This document shows positions 1-8,836 of a stretch of DNA of 14,139 nt, piece by piece. Below the pieces are notes generated by a model. It had not been told where the DNA came from, did not search any database, and saw only the letters and a program-made list of their open reading frames with translations. Position numbers and translations under genes: made by a program. The first letter of the stretch is position 1. Each line of letters opens with the position of its first letter. This DNA comes from Zygnema cylindricum (taxonomy: Eukaryota > Streptophyta > Zygnematophyceae > Zygnematales > Zygnemataceae). Where the stretch lies: positions 1-14,139 of the forward strand of contig JBBHKE010000809.1 of assembly GCA_037447655.1 (NCBI GenBank), in the 5' to 3' direction.

Positions 1-300
1 ATCAATATGAAGGTAGGCTTGTTTTGTTGTTTAAAAGTCGACAAAGCACGATGTATAATTTGTTTACACATGACACTCCGTATCCTATTATGATTGCATT
101 GATTATTGAACCACGTGATATTGTCATGTGATTTTTACATTATTTATTATTTTTGTATTGTATCATTGGAATAATCAATATGAAGGTAGGCTTGTTTTGT
201 TGTTTAAAAGTCGACAAAGCACGATGTATAATTTGTTTACACATGACACTCCGTATCCTATTATGATTGCATTGATTATTGAACCACGTGATATTGTCAT
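1..300. repeat. Perfect 127-bp direct repeat, period 173 bp
   Basis: Positions 1-127 recur without a visible mismatch at 174-300, separated by a 46-bp AT-rich spacer (128-173). The repeat holds no convincing coding sequence: an open frame across 128-433 simply runs through the second copy. Because copy 1 starts at the first base of the window, more copies may lie upstream, so this may be the right edge of a longer tandem array or a recent local duplication. Perfect identity suggests a young event or an assembly duplication. Confidence 0.95.
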
Positions 301-1392
301 TGTAATAATTTTGAAAGAAAGTAATTTTATCAATTTACTAAAAAAAAATGATCGATTGGATTGTAGTCTTAACTATTATCGGACATACTATTTTGTAGTT
401 TTTAATTCCACATTGTTATATTTTGTTGTTTAGCGTACTATTAGTAGACAATGTATTGTACACAACCACACCGCAAAATGACGTGAGTGTAAAAAAGGTA
501 TTAAAGCTAGGAAAAAAAAATGTGTTCTCAACACTCTTTAGGGTTTAATGACAAAAAATAAATTGTTAAACATTAACTATTCCACATAACACTAATTTAT
601 CTACACATTTCCACATTGTATCCATTATAGTTCGTGTTCACACAGTCGACATATGAACATGCGAGAACACGGTCACATTTTATACCTTAATATTCATCCT
701 TATAAATTTAATCTCAATGCGCCTTCACGTTTTCGTTGTCTCAAACTCGTTGATACAAACTTCCCAACATTCAATGCATGTAGCGACACTTTCCGTTCAT
801 TACAAAATTAATTGTATGTTGAATGAGTGTAAATGACACTAAATACATCTTATGTTGATTAGTGTAAAGGGAAAAAATATTTGTTCGATTCATATTTGTG
901 TAATGCTGCCTATCAGTAAAAAATAAAAACACGATTATTTTGATTATCAGTATTATCGGTTATTGAACGGTAAAAGGGCCCGATATTTCAAACCGGGACA
1001 AATAAATCGAGATCACTAATATAGATGTAGGTATATTATTATGTATTATATTTTATAAAAGTACATTATGTCATGTCGTGTATCACAATCAGGTCTGTAC
1101 GTTGTATAACTAAAGTACAAAACTAAAGTCCAATTACCCACCACTTAAAAAAGAAAAGTTGTCTCCATAAGACCAAAACTAAAGACCATTTTGTTACAAG
1201 AAAGTACAAAAATAGTTGATCCTTTTGTGACAACAAATCTATTATGTAAAAAGTAATGGGACACGATTGTATGCTAAAGATTACCCAAGTCATGTCAACC
1301 ATTGGTATACGCTTTTTAGTGGCATATCGGGCCGATATACCGGTAATTTACAGTGATGACTTGTTTACCGGTAGATCGAGTTGATATGCCGA
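301..1392. other. AT-rich intergenic DNA, no gene seen
   Basis: No open frame with protein-like composition was found. A plant-telomere-like motif TTTAGGGTTTA lies at 537-547. TATCGG- and ACCGGTAA-type short repeats at about 945-1000 and 1325-1400 resemble the subterminal repeats of hAT elements, but no matched termini were found. Between about 1105 and 1190 the sequence is rich in short ACTAAAG-like words. Confidence 0.5.
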
Positions 1393-1400
1393 TTATTGGT

Positions 1401-1588
1401 AAGAGGTCACAATCGGGTACCCGAATCCGTACCCGATCCGTACCCGGCCGGCCACGTTGGTTCCGGAAGTGATCCGGGTGCCAAATTTCGGGGGCCGGCC
1501 AGATTCGACCGGGGGATTCTAAAAGACAAAAACAATAAAAAAATATATACTGGTACGGCCAGATTCAGGTACCCGATTGTGACCTCTG
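1401..1588. mobile_element. 188-bp non-autonomous hAT-type MITE
   Basis: The inverted termini match perfectly over 20 bp: AGAGGTCACAATCGGGTACC at 1402-1421 and its complement at 1568-1587. The right end reads CAGAGG when complemented, typical of hAT termini; the left end has A in place of the first C. The flanks TTATTGGT (1393-1400) and TTACTGGT (1589-1596) agree at 7 of 8 positions, fitting an aged 8-bp hAT target duplication. The GC-rich interior repeats CCGTACCCG-type words next to the ends, as hAT subterminal binding sites often do. It is too short to encode a transposase; an open frame running across it is incidental. Confidence 0.75.
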
Positions 1589-1596
1589 TTACTGGT

Positions 1597-1844
1597 ACGC
1601 CAAAAAAAGGGAATTGATCATGACACTTTTATTTACATGTGGTTGCCGCAGTTTTGTCACCGTAAACGTCCGCCGACCGTGTGAATTGCTAATTTTATTA
1701 TGACGGTCGTCGTTCGCAAGCGCGACAAAAGTTTAAGCGGTTGAAACAATTTTTTGAAAGTCAAAGCTGTCCAACCGATTGACCGTCAAATTTAGATTCA
1801 ACTGTACACCTTGAATCGTTATTAGCGTATAGAAATTATTAGTG
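1597..1844. other. Short spacer between elements, no gene seen
   Basis: No coding region is apparent. At 1813-1830 a GAATCG-TATTAGCGTA segment resembles the terminus of the nested element at 2097-2656 and may be an old fragment of that family. Confidence 0.4.
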
Positions 1845-1846
1845 TA

Positions 1847-2870
1847 GCCTATTCCCACCGGAGCATTTCCCATTCCGATGATTTTCCGTTTTCTGATAAA
1901 ATATGAAACTTTTAAAATCCTTTGTACGTGCAAAACTTTCTTTCTATTTGTCGAACAGCGATCCTTTCATTCATAGCCTATTCCCACGGGAAAAAATTCA
2001 CTTCCGCAACAGACGGACGGTCGAATAATGTACGGCTTTCTATGAAAAACCGTACAAAAATATTGCCGGATGTAGAAGTCGGGTTAAAGTACAGTACACC
2101 GCCAATCGCTATTAGCGTAGTGTACGCTAATTCCGTCCCGCCCTTTTTTTTTTTTTTCCCATTAGCGTAGTTCATTCTATTTTTTTTCTTTACTCTATTT
2201 AGGGTTATTTTTTTAGTACCGTACAAAATGGAAGTACGCCATCAGTTAATTAGTGTGGTGTTTGGAGAGTGTCAGACCGTACAAAATTGTACCTTTTTAA
2301 GTGAAAAAGTATAGTTAATGAGTTTTAGTAGCCGCGGACGCATGAGAATGTGCGCTCTAAAAAGGGGGTCTAATCAGGTTGTAAAATATCACGTTCGCAC
2401 ATATTCGTCCAGCAACCACGTTTCGACTGTATGAACGTACGATTTGTGTACGATTTGTCAGATTTTGTACGAATACCTATATTAGTGTAAGCATGTTTGC
2501 GACCGACATTTATTTTTTTCAAAGACCCAAATTACAATTATTAAACAATTAGAATGTATGTTATTTTTCAAAATTTTCAAATTCTTAATTAGCGTAAACC
2601 ACGGAAATTTTTCATGTACGCTAAAGAAACTTCTACGCTAATAGTGATTGGCGGTGTAGCGTATTTCGCCGAAAAGCTGACGTAGCCAAAACAACATCGA
2701 ACGGCTATTTCATTGCACTCGCCCGAAAAACCTATCGGTTTTGAACCACCATCGTCGTCCTTCGAACATTTCATACTGCAGGTTTGTTTTCGCGCCTATA
2801 TTTGATGACGTCGAAACTTGTACGTTTTCCGATCAGTTTCGGAAAATCAAATGCTCCGGTGGGTATAGGC
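1847..2870. mobile_element. 1,024-bp TA-flanked inverted-repeat element (outer)
   Basis: GCCTATTCCCACCGGAGC... at 1847-1868 matches the complement of 2849-2870 at 21 of 22 positions. After a roughly 11-bp indel the match continues through GATTTTCCG on both sides. TA lies immediately outside both ends (1845-1846 and 2871-2872), as expected for Tc1/mariner-type insertion. A third partial copy of the end, GCCTATTCCCACGGG, lies inside at about 1977-1991 in the same direction as the left end. No transposase frame is seen, so it is non-autonomous. A second element is nested inside; without it the unit is about 460 bp. Superfamily is inferred from TA flanks only. Confidence 0.7.
2097..2656. mobile_element. 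560-bp TA-flanked inverted-repeat element (nested)
   Basis: The terminal 24 bp starting CACCGCCAATC (2097-2120) match the complement of 2633-2656 with one mismatch. TA occurs on both outer sides (2095-2096, 2657-2658). The word ATTAGCGTA or ATTAGTGTA recurs in both orientations through the element (about 2111, 2161, 2250, 2473, 2589), and 2111-2131 forms a 9-bp stem with a 3-base loop. A run of about 14 T lies near 2145-2158. No transposase is encoded. It lies wholly within the element 1847-2870 and therefore inserted later. Tc1/mariner-like (Stowaway-type) affiliation is inferred. Confidence 0.75.
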
Positions 2871-2871
2871 T

Positions 2872-2899
2872 ATCACGTTCCATCACGTTCCATCACGTC
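2872..2899. repeat. Decamer tandem repeat (ATCACGTTCC)
   Basis: About 2.8 copies of ATCACGTTCC begin at the right boundary of the element ending at 2870. A further ATCACGTTG follows at 2918-2926. It is probably a slippage product; no function is inferred. Confidence 0.85.
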
Positions 2900-2926
2900 A
2901 ATGTGAGTCAATGTTCCATCACGTTG

Positions 2927-3553
2927 AGTCTGTAAGCCACGTGTTCTAAAATGACTAGCGCCACGCAAGCTACAATCCGATATTGAATATCTTTTAGATT
3001 TTTAGCACTAACAAACTTAGCTTCAAATCTTCACTTTGGTACCATGTACCTGCGTACGAAGTAATCATACGACAAAACTTGTATACTTTTTGCAAACGCC
3101 AGTTTGTACGCCAGCTCATTTTTTAGGCATTCTGTTTTTTAACATAACGAAAGTCCTTTGAGAGAAATAGTGTGACGAACAAAAGTTACCGAAAATAGCA
3201 TGACAAAGGAATGTTACGAAATTTCGTTTTTATTTTCGGTTGTATTTTGGAAAGCGCGTGTCATGTGCAAATCTTAAGATTTTTCGTTGGTTTTCCATTA
3301 TGACACGTTGCTTAATCGTCCAGCGTGTCACGAACTTTTTTTTTCTGTATCCGCCAACCCACCTCCTCGAGGAAGGTTGACAGTTACAAAAAAAAATGAA
3401 GCGAACTCCTTGCAGATGAACATCCGACGGCCAGTATTACCTCCTAGACCATCAAAGAGTATCGGCAAGATTCTCTGTAATGTTGTTTTTCGTATAAAAA
3501 AAAATAGGCGGTACGATTTGGTACAGAGGGTCGCGGGATTTCTGTAAACTACG
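2927..3553. other. Intergenic DNA, no gene seen
   Basis: An open frame at 3287-3547 has no recognisable domain and low coding plausibility. The right part probably belongs to the degraded transposon whose end lies at 3581, but its left terminus was not found. Confidence 0.4.
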
Positions 3554-3581
3554 CCACTTTTTGCCTAATGTAACGTCACCC
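3554..3581. mobile_element. Right-end remnant of a Harbinger-like element
   Basis: This segment, CCACTTTTTGCC...TCACCC, aligns with the right end of the neighbouring element (about 4276-4303, CCACTTTTCGTC...TTACCC) in the same orientation, and is likewise followed by TAA. It therefore looks like the 3' end of another, more diverged member of the family, lying head-to-tail with the next copy and sharing the TAA at 3582-3584. No matching left end was recognised upstream. Confidence 0.6.
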
Positions 3582-3584
3582 TAA

Positions 3585-4303
3585 GGGTAACATTCCATTA
3601 GGCGGTGCCAATAAATGTACGGACAAGTCTACTGACAGCGTTTACCGGAAGTCCGCTCCATTTTGTCGGGCCAGTAACAAACCTTCCCCAATTATGATTG
3701 GCGCCACATAGGTTAGAGTCCGGATTTTGAAAATCTTACAAGAATCTACAAACGGAAAGTCAAAACGAAATATCTATACGACCAGAGGTAGTTAATGATT
3801 CGCACGTCAAGTTTGCGGCAAGATTTTGATTTTCAAAATGAAAATTAAAATTTCGAAACGGAATGGCAAAAGGACGCGGCAAACTTTGAATGTCAGTGGA
3901 TGTAAGACGGAGCGTGCGAGGAGGATATTTTCGACTGACCTGCATCCAGCGTGGCAGGCGGCACATGGCGTGTACGACGTGTACGCGTGTGATCGCTTGT
4001 TCAATGTATTTTTTTTTTTGCTTTTTCACGTGTACCAATGGTAATCATTGAGTGGGCCCCAACTCTCTTGGCGAGGAGAGTTGGGGGCCACTGGATGATG
4101 TGCGCGATTACTTCGCGGATCTCAAAAAGTGAAACATCCAACGGTCAATAATGACGTATACATCATTGGAGCTTCTCGACAGCTTTCCTGTAACGATGTT
4201 TCATTGACAAAATAAATAAAAATAATACGGCTCTGTACGCCCCTGTACGAAAATGTACGGCTTCCAGTTCGAACCCCACTTTTCGTCTAATGGAATGTTA
4301 CCC
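3585..4303. mobile_element. 719-bp PIF/Harbinger-like non-autonomous element
   Basis: The left end GGGTAACATTCCATTAGGCG (3585-3604) matches the complement of 4284-4303 at 19 of 20 positions. Both ends are flanked by TAA (3582-3584 and 4304-4306), the 3-bp duplication characteristic of PIF/Harbinger and Tourist-type MITEs, and the terminus begins GGG as is common in that group. Open frames inside (for example 3760-4038 minus and 3826-4044 plus) overlap each other on opposite strands and show no transposase or Myb-like motifs. The interior holds a strong hairpin at 4051-4092. Confidence 0.78.
4051..4092. repeat. 42-nt hairpin inside the Harbinger-like element
   Basis: The arms 4051-4067 (AGTGGGCCCCAACTCTC) and 4076-4092 are complementary at 16 of 17 positions with an 8-base loop. 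The GC-rich stem stands out from the AT-rich surroundings. It could be a structural relic or a tiny inserted foldback; no flanking duplication was seen. Confidence 0.85.
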
Positions 4304-4630
4304 TAAGTAAGGATTTTTTTCTGTCGTTTTCGTGTAAAACTTAAAGCCGTACCGCATAAGTATCAACCGTACAAAATTATAGAGAAAATTAGAAGGACAT
4401 TTTGCGTCATCATCAAATTTAAGATGTACTACAAGTTGTCGTTTTGTGTTCTTCGACCCACGGCCACGCCAAAAAACGTCATCTTCAAACTTTTCTTTAA
4501 AACACAGGGAAGATGTGTTTTAAAAAATAGAATTTTCGAAAAAACAAATAGAAACACGTAATCGCACGTGTAATTTTTTTTCAGGGAATTTCAAAAGAAT
4601 TCAAGCGACGACGAAAAGTGCACGATCCAC
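4304..4630. other. Intergenic DNA, no gene seen
   Basis: AT-rich sequence with scattered CCGTAC words. There is no plausible open reading frame and no paired termini were recognised. Confidence 0.4.
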
Positions 4631-4753
4631 TATGTTTTGTCCGTTTGCGTTCATGTACAACAAAGTGAAGTACACAATTTGTTATGTTTTGTCCGTTTGC
4701 GTTCATGTACAACAAAGTGAAGTACACAATTTGTTATGTTTTGTCCGTTTGCG
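4631..4753. repeat. 52-bp tandem repeat, 2.4 copies
   Basis: Units at 4631-4682 and 4683-4734 are identical, followed by the first 19 bases of a third unit (4735-4753). Each contains TGTACAACAAAGTGAAGTAC, an interrupted palindrome of GTAC type. The repeat keeps incidental frames open on both strands, giving duplicated peptides that are not evidence for a gene. Confidence 0.95.
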
Positions 4754-4793
4754 CCTGGTACGGATTTAATTTGGCCAGTGGTCTTAAGATCCG

Positions 4794-5033
4794 ATGCCAT
4801 TTCACGTTGAGCGGACAAGAGACGCAAAGGCAAAGTGCATCTTCTTCAACCGTGAAACGACACAGGATGGATGGCGGTACGTCTACAATGTCACCAAAAG
4901 TCATGCGACGTCAAAAGCAGTTACAAAAATAGCGTGCGTCATCACAGATTGTACATGTCGACATCCGTCACGGGCATTGTCGACGTATAGAATCGTCACG
5001 CCCTTAAGTGACAACTTCGTCTGGTACTCATAG
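4794..5033 (+). other. Possible degraded coding fragment, unrecognised
   Basis: A 79-residue frame contains the run FFNRETTQDGWRYVYN near residues 17-32 and a CVITDCTCRH cysteine/histidine cluster near residues 48-57. The W..Y followed by a Cys-rich segment is loosely reminiscent of FLYWCH or WRKY-GCM1 zinc-binding domains found in some transposases. The spacing is not convincing and I cannot assign it. The frame is closed by a stop upstream near 4782 and has no continuation after 5033. It may be a decayed transposon-derived exon or chance. Confidence 0.2.
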
Positions 5034-5042
5034 GGACACCCG

Positions 5043-5063
5043 AAATCCGGGTCCGCCGGATTT
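5043..5063. repeat. Short GC-rich hairpin
   Basis: AAATCCGG (5043-5050) and CCGGATTT (5056-5063) form a perfect 8-bp stem around a 5-base loop. No T-run follows, so it does not look like a bacterial-type terminator, nor would one be expected here. Confidence 0.7.
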
Positions 5064-5268
5064 GCGCTAAAAAACAAAGTAAATTCGCTAAGTTTTAAGT
5101 ATATGGAGACGCACCCTAAATATAATTTTCGCACCAAAACGCCAAAACCAAAACGCAATGTGGCACTTGAGGTCAAACAATCGTACAGCTTAAAACATAG
5201 TATTTTTAAACTTGCCCGTCGACCAGAGCTGTAAAAAACAAATGACAGGGGTCAAGGAGGCGCACGTT

Positions 5269-5557
5269 CATTTCTCGTCTTCCCACTTCGTCCTCCTCGC
5301 TTTTTCGTCTTATTTATCTTTTCTTTCTTACTTCACAGTTCACACTAATCTATATTGGGTGAGTTAAAGAACTCGATTTTGGTGCAAAAGAGGTATTGAT
5401 TTGGAAATCCTTTCTTTTGAGTGAGTTTACTGACGATTTGGTTTAGGATCCAACCTGAAAAATGGAAAGGATTCGGGAAACCATGGCTGCAGCAGTCCTT
5501 GCAGCTTCCTTTCACTTTCACTTTTTTCGTTCCTATGTGATAGTTCCACGGCATTAA
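5269..5557 (+). other. Possible gene-start fragment with splice-like signals
   Basis: A pyrimidine-rich tract (5269-5334) ends in a good acceptor-like CAG (5336-5338). A consensus donor GTGAGT starts at 5359, and TTTAG (5442-5446) is a possible acceptor. Beyond it an ATG at 5462 opens 31 codons to TAA at 5555-5557, beginning MERIRETMAAAVLAASF, with a second in-frame ATG at 5483 in a favourable AACCATGG context. This could be the captured or decayed 5' end of a nuclear gene. The peptide is too short to identify and no downstream exon was found. Confidence 0.18.
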
Positions 5558-5680
5558 ATATACGGACTGTTATAGTTCTGTAAATATCACAAAAAGTAAC
5601 TTTGGAATGACGCAAATAGTGACGCCAAATGGTAACAATTGTCACACCATTTATGACGAAACTAAATGAGATTTCTAAAG

Positions 5681-5868
5681 AAGAAGATTTTATTTCCAAA
5701 CAATGTAGTGGTAAAACCCTTTAGGTACAAAGCATGATTGAAATGTAATGTTATTGATAATTATTAAAGTAAGAGATGAAAACCCCCACATACTTCGAGC
5801 ATAACCAACGTTAACTAAAACTAGAAATATAACACTAAAAGCGACAAATATAAATATGAAAATAATAT
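5681..5868. mobile_element. 188-bp retroposon-like insert with 12-bp duplication
   Basis: The identical 12-mer AGATTTCTAAAG flanks this segment at 5669-5680 and 5869-5880. The insert has no inverted termini, and its right part is A/T-rich without being a clean poly(A). Its first 70-80 bp resemble 10914-11000 elsewhere in the window, supporting a dispersed family. The length and duplication size suit a SINE-like or truncated LINE insertion, but no RNA polymerase III A or B boxes were recognised. A chance direct repeat cannot be excluded. Confidence 0.45.
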
Positions 5869-5880
5869 AGATTTCTAAAG

Positions 5881-7189
5881 TGTCACGTTTGGACACCCAA
5901 ATTGACTGTATATAATCCTCGCTATAAGAAAAAATAACTTTGCGCTAAGTTAGGATCACATTAGGACGCCCTCTACAACCACAATATGTATTTTTTAATA
6001 AAGTTTTGTACCGGCCAACGCACATTGAAAAAGTCACAAAAGTGGTATAAAACACCTATGGTACATTGCCCATCGCTAGCATACTTTAGTTTTTCTTATT
6101 CGAGAGGGTGATTATTTGACCAAACATCATAGCTTACTATTATAAAATCCAATCTATATGAATGTTTTTGAAAGTACCAAATGAATATAACACAAAGGTA
6201 CAATTGAAGAATCATTAAACGTACAGTCTTCAATCCTTCCATTAGTGTTATTTGTCCATTTATAGGTCCACAATGTCCTTACTACAGGTCAATTAGAATA
6301 CAAATAAACTACTCCAAGTATAACATCTAAACTTGAACAATCCAACCCCATTTTCATTGAGTTTAGTGTCCATTTACGTGTTCATTAGATAATTAGATGA
6401 TTTTGGGATTCAGACCAAAGCACCCATAAACTATACTTTTGTAGTTAAGTACGTTACCATACATCACTACAATATATTTGAGTTAAGATAAAAACAATAT
6501 TGCTTTTTTGTTTGTGTAGTATAGGGTGTTATTGTAGTGGCAACACGTTTTAACTATGTTCTACACAAATAATAGTCACTATATGTCATGCTAACCATTA
6601 TAAGTAAGCAACACACGGAATACTTACATATAGCGAACTCGTATTCCACGTGTACAATTGAAACGTATTAAGAAAAAAATAGCATGTAGGGGATTATTTA
6701 TGTACTCTGTGTATCTTGCAAAAAAATATAGTTTCGTAATCTTAACTTTAAAAAAAATGTAAAGGTAAATGAAGTTTGTACGCTATAGTTAACTAAATGT
6801 GCTTGTAAGGCATTTATTTTTAATTTAATATAAGTTGTTTGGAAGAAATAGGCGTGGCATATGGAATTTATTGCGTATCCCAATATTTGTAACAATACAT
6901 GCAACTACGTACACCTAAAAACCATACATAGTTTCATTATTGACAATGGCTATTACCTACATTCTTTTTTGTGTTTTTGTATTTTTTTTTCAAATCATTT
7001 ACGCTTAACACATAGGGAAACTGTATTAACATGCCATCGGCTAGTGTCTTGTTAAAGTCTTACAAATACATTGTTCACTATACTTACCTAGAGAATATTT
7101 ACTCCAAATCAATGCCTTTTCCCAATACCAAAGGGCACTTCGTCTATGATTATCAAAGGTATGTTTGTAAAAATTCATAAACAACAATA
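5881..7189. other. Long AT-rich stretch, no gene or element recognised
   Basis: All six frames are broken by frequent stops; the longest open frames (6698-6904 minus, 6861-7055 plus) are low-complexity and overlap on opposite strands. No paired termini, tandem repeats or RNA-gene signals were found. It is probably old, decayed repeat DNA. Confidence 0.45.
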
Positions 7190-7456
7190 AAGGCCACCTG
7201 AAGGGGTGTCGACAAAAGGTTCCAACTAATCAGATCAGCTATAGCTTAGGGAATTCCCAACCACGTGCCACTGATCATTTCTTACGGGTTTAATATCGTT
7301 TTGAATTATTCACCTGCATGTTTTAATGAGTTGGATGTAGTAATCAGACTACATTTATATCAATTTCATAGACATAAGAAAAGACTCCATCTTAATTTTT
7401 GATGGGCCTTAAGCCCTCCAGAAATTCTTAGGAGCCAAAAAGGCCACCTAAGGGGG
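7190..7456. repeat. Short direct repeats about 250 bp apart
   Basis: AAGGCCACCTGAAGGGG at 7190-7206 recurs as AAGGCCACCTAAGGGGG at 7440-7456. Both are followed, after 10-16 bp, by a GTT-CAAC segment. They may be the two ends of a decayed insertion or two members of a dispersed repeat; the interval shows no coding features. Confidence 0.5.
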
Positions 7457-7800
7457 ATTGGAAATAGTTTTCAACCAGCAATAGTCGCGTCTCGGATAAA
7501 CCTCACTAACTGCGACATTGCCCCAAGCGCAAAGATAGTTATGCATTTCTAAATCAGCCTCTTTATAGCTCACCATCAGCCTTGCTGAGTCAGCCGTTGT
7601 GGGACTATTTTGAATTTTGAAACGATCGCCCGACTCCAATTTCCACTGTAACGGGGATGCCTGCGTAAAGCGTGTCTTTTGTAATAACGGTAACGGGGAC
7701 GGCGAACCATCCTTCCGTTGGAGGACCGTCCAAGCAAATTAAAACCTTAGCCGCGTGCATATGCCTAGGTGTACAATCGGGCAACGCTAATATTTTTGTA
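7448..7800 (-). pseudogene. Possible frameshifted coding remnant
   Basis: Two minus-strand open frames follow one another and overlap around 7605-7639. The first reads, toward its C-terminus, AAKVLICLDGPPTEGWFAVP and VITKDTLYAGIPVTVEIGVG. The second, shifted in frame, continues with ADSARLMVSYKEADLEMHNY and LCAWGNVAVSEVYPRRDYCW. Residue composition is more protein-like, and base composition less AT-rich, than the surroundings, which suggests one ancestral coding stretch with a frameshift near 7620. I do not recognise a family. The weak alternative is two chance frames. Confidence 0.25.
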
Positions 7801-8574
7801 AAAGTGAAAAAGTGAAATGTTCTTGGAGGAAAAAAATACGATACTCGATATACGGACAAAAACAGGCTGCGATATTCGACACAGACCCTAAACAAAAACA
7901 TTAGAAAAATGTATGAATCGTGAGAAACAATTAGCATGTTCCCAATCAATCACAAACCTAGTTGTTCAATACGCGCGTTTTTTTCATTTTTTCCAGTTCT
8001 ACGTATTGTACGTGACTTTTCAAAAATACGCAAAAAAACGTCTACTAAAAACTGGAACTGACATTTTACGGGAACTAGTAAACAAAATACTGTAACTGTT
8101 ATGATTTTTACGACAACTGTACGGTAGTTTACAAAAAAATATTCGATACACGTATCCGTACTTCCTGTTCAGTAAACCGAACAGAATGTACATGGATTGT
8201 ACGGGAAAATAATGTGACGTCTACAAATATTTCCAAAAAGAGACGTTGCAGCGTCACACTATTTGAGCGCCGTGAGTTCAAATTTTGTACGGGCGTCTTC
8301 TTCAAATTTCGAAAAGAAGCCGCCATTATTACTTTAACAGCTGAACGCGAAAAATCACAGAAGACGCCATTACCGACGCCACGGCAAGAAGGGAAGAAGA
8401 TTTAGAGTAAAAATAGTTAAAGGCATATATGTATTTTTTTTTGTTCTAATGTGATTGTTTTTGTTTTTTTTTATCAATGTGTTACGCCGTGCAATGGTTA
8501 AATGAGCGGTAAAAAAATAAAGTGTTTAAAATTTTATCACAATCTTTGATTGTAATGGAATTTCTTTACTAAAT

Positions 8575-8640
8575 GGTAGTCCTGTCGTGTGCCCTAGGGT
8601 ATACTACGCACTTAACGTGCCCGGGTTCGAATGCCACGAA
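8575..8640 (+). other. tRNA-like remnant (B-box), possible SINE relic
   Basis: GGTTCGAATGCC at 8624-8635 resembles the polymerase III B-box GGTTCGANNCC with one extra base. Upstream, GCAC-TTAAC-GTGC (8608-8620) could form a short anticodon-like arm, and TGGTAG at 8574-8579 vaguely recalls a D-arm. The full cloverleaf cannot be folded and C61 of the T-arm is missing, so it is not an intact tRNA gene. Confidence 0.25.
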
Positions 8641-8673
8641 GAGAAAATTTATGCAATTTCGTCTTTGTTCCAT

Positions 8674-8707
8674 GGCGTCTTCTTTCATAAAAATTGAAGA
8701 AGACGCC
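8674..8707. repeat. Perfect 11-bp hairpin
   Basis: GGCGTCTTCTT (8674-8684) pairs perfectly with AAGAAGACGCC (8697-8707) around a 12-base loop. The same GGCGTCTTCTTC and GAAGACGCC words occur in the left arms of both foldback units (near 8293 and 8361, 9804 and 9872). This hairpin therefore marks the inner edge of the right arm. Confidence 0.85.
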
Positions 8708-8812
8708 CGTACAAATTTCAAAGTGAACGCGTGAAACTATTGTGACGTTGAACATATCTTTTCGAAAATGTCCGTACATTTTCGATTATAAAACGTACAG
8801 CTTCCGTGGTAT

Positions 8813-8836
8813 TTCTGTTCAGATCACTGAACAGAA
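8813..8836. repeat. Perfect CTGTTCAG/CTGAACAG hairpin of a shared module
   Basis: TTCTGTTCAG and CTGAACAGAA form a perfect 10-bp stem with a 4-base loop, followed by AGTAC. Degenerate versions occur at 8164-8191 and 9673-9701 in the other foldback arms and at 13073-13091 and 13165-13192 in the 905-bp hAT-like element. Confidence 0.85.

Noticed and set aside
128-433. 101-residue plus-strand open frame
   Set aside because: It runs through the second copy of the 127-bp repeat and AT-rich DNA. The residue composition (Ile/Leu/Tyr/Phe-rich) is what AT-rich non-coding DNA yields, with no domain.
537-547. TTTAGGGTTTA as interstitial telomere
   Set aside because: Only about one and a half units are present, consistent with chance in AT-rich DNA.
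2872-2926. ATCACGTTCC repeats as a CRISPR array
   Set aside because: Units are directly adjacent with no spacers and the context is eukaryotic.
4265-4280. GTTCGAACCCC as a tRNA B-box
   Set aside because: No cloverleaf can be built. It belongs to the subterminal region of the Harbinger-like element.
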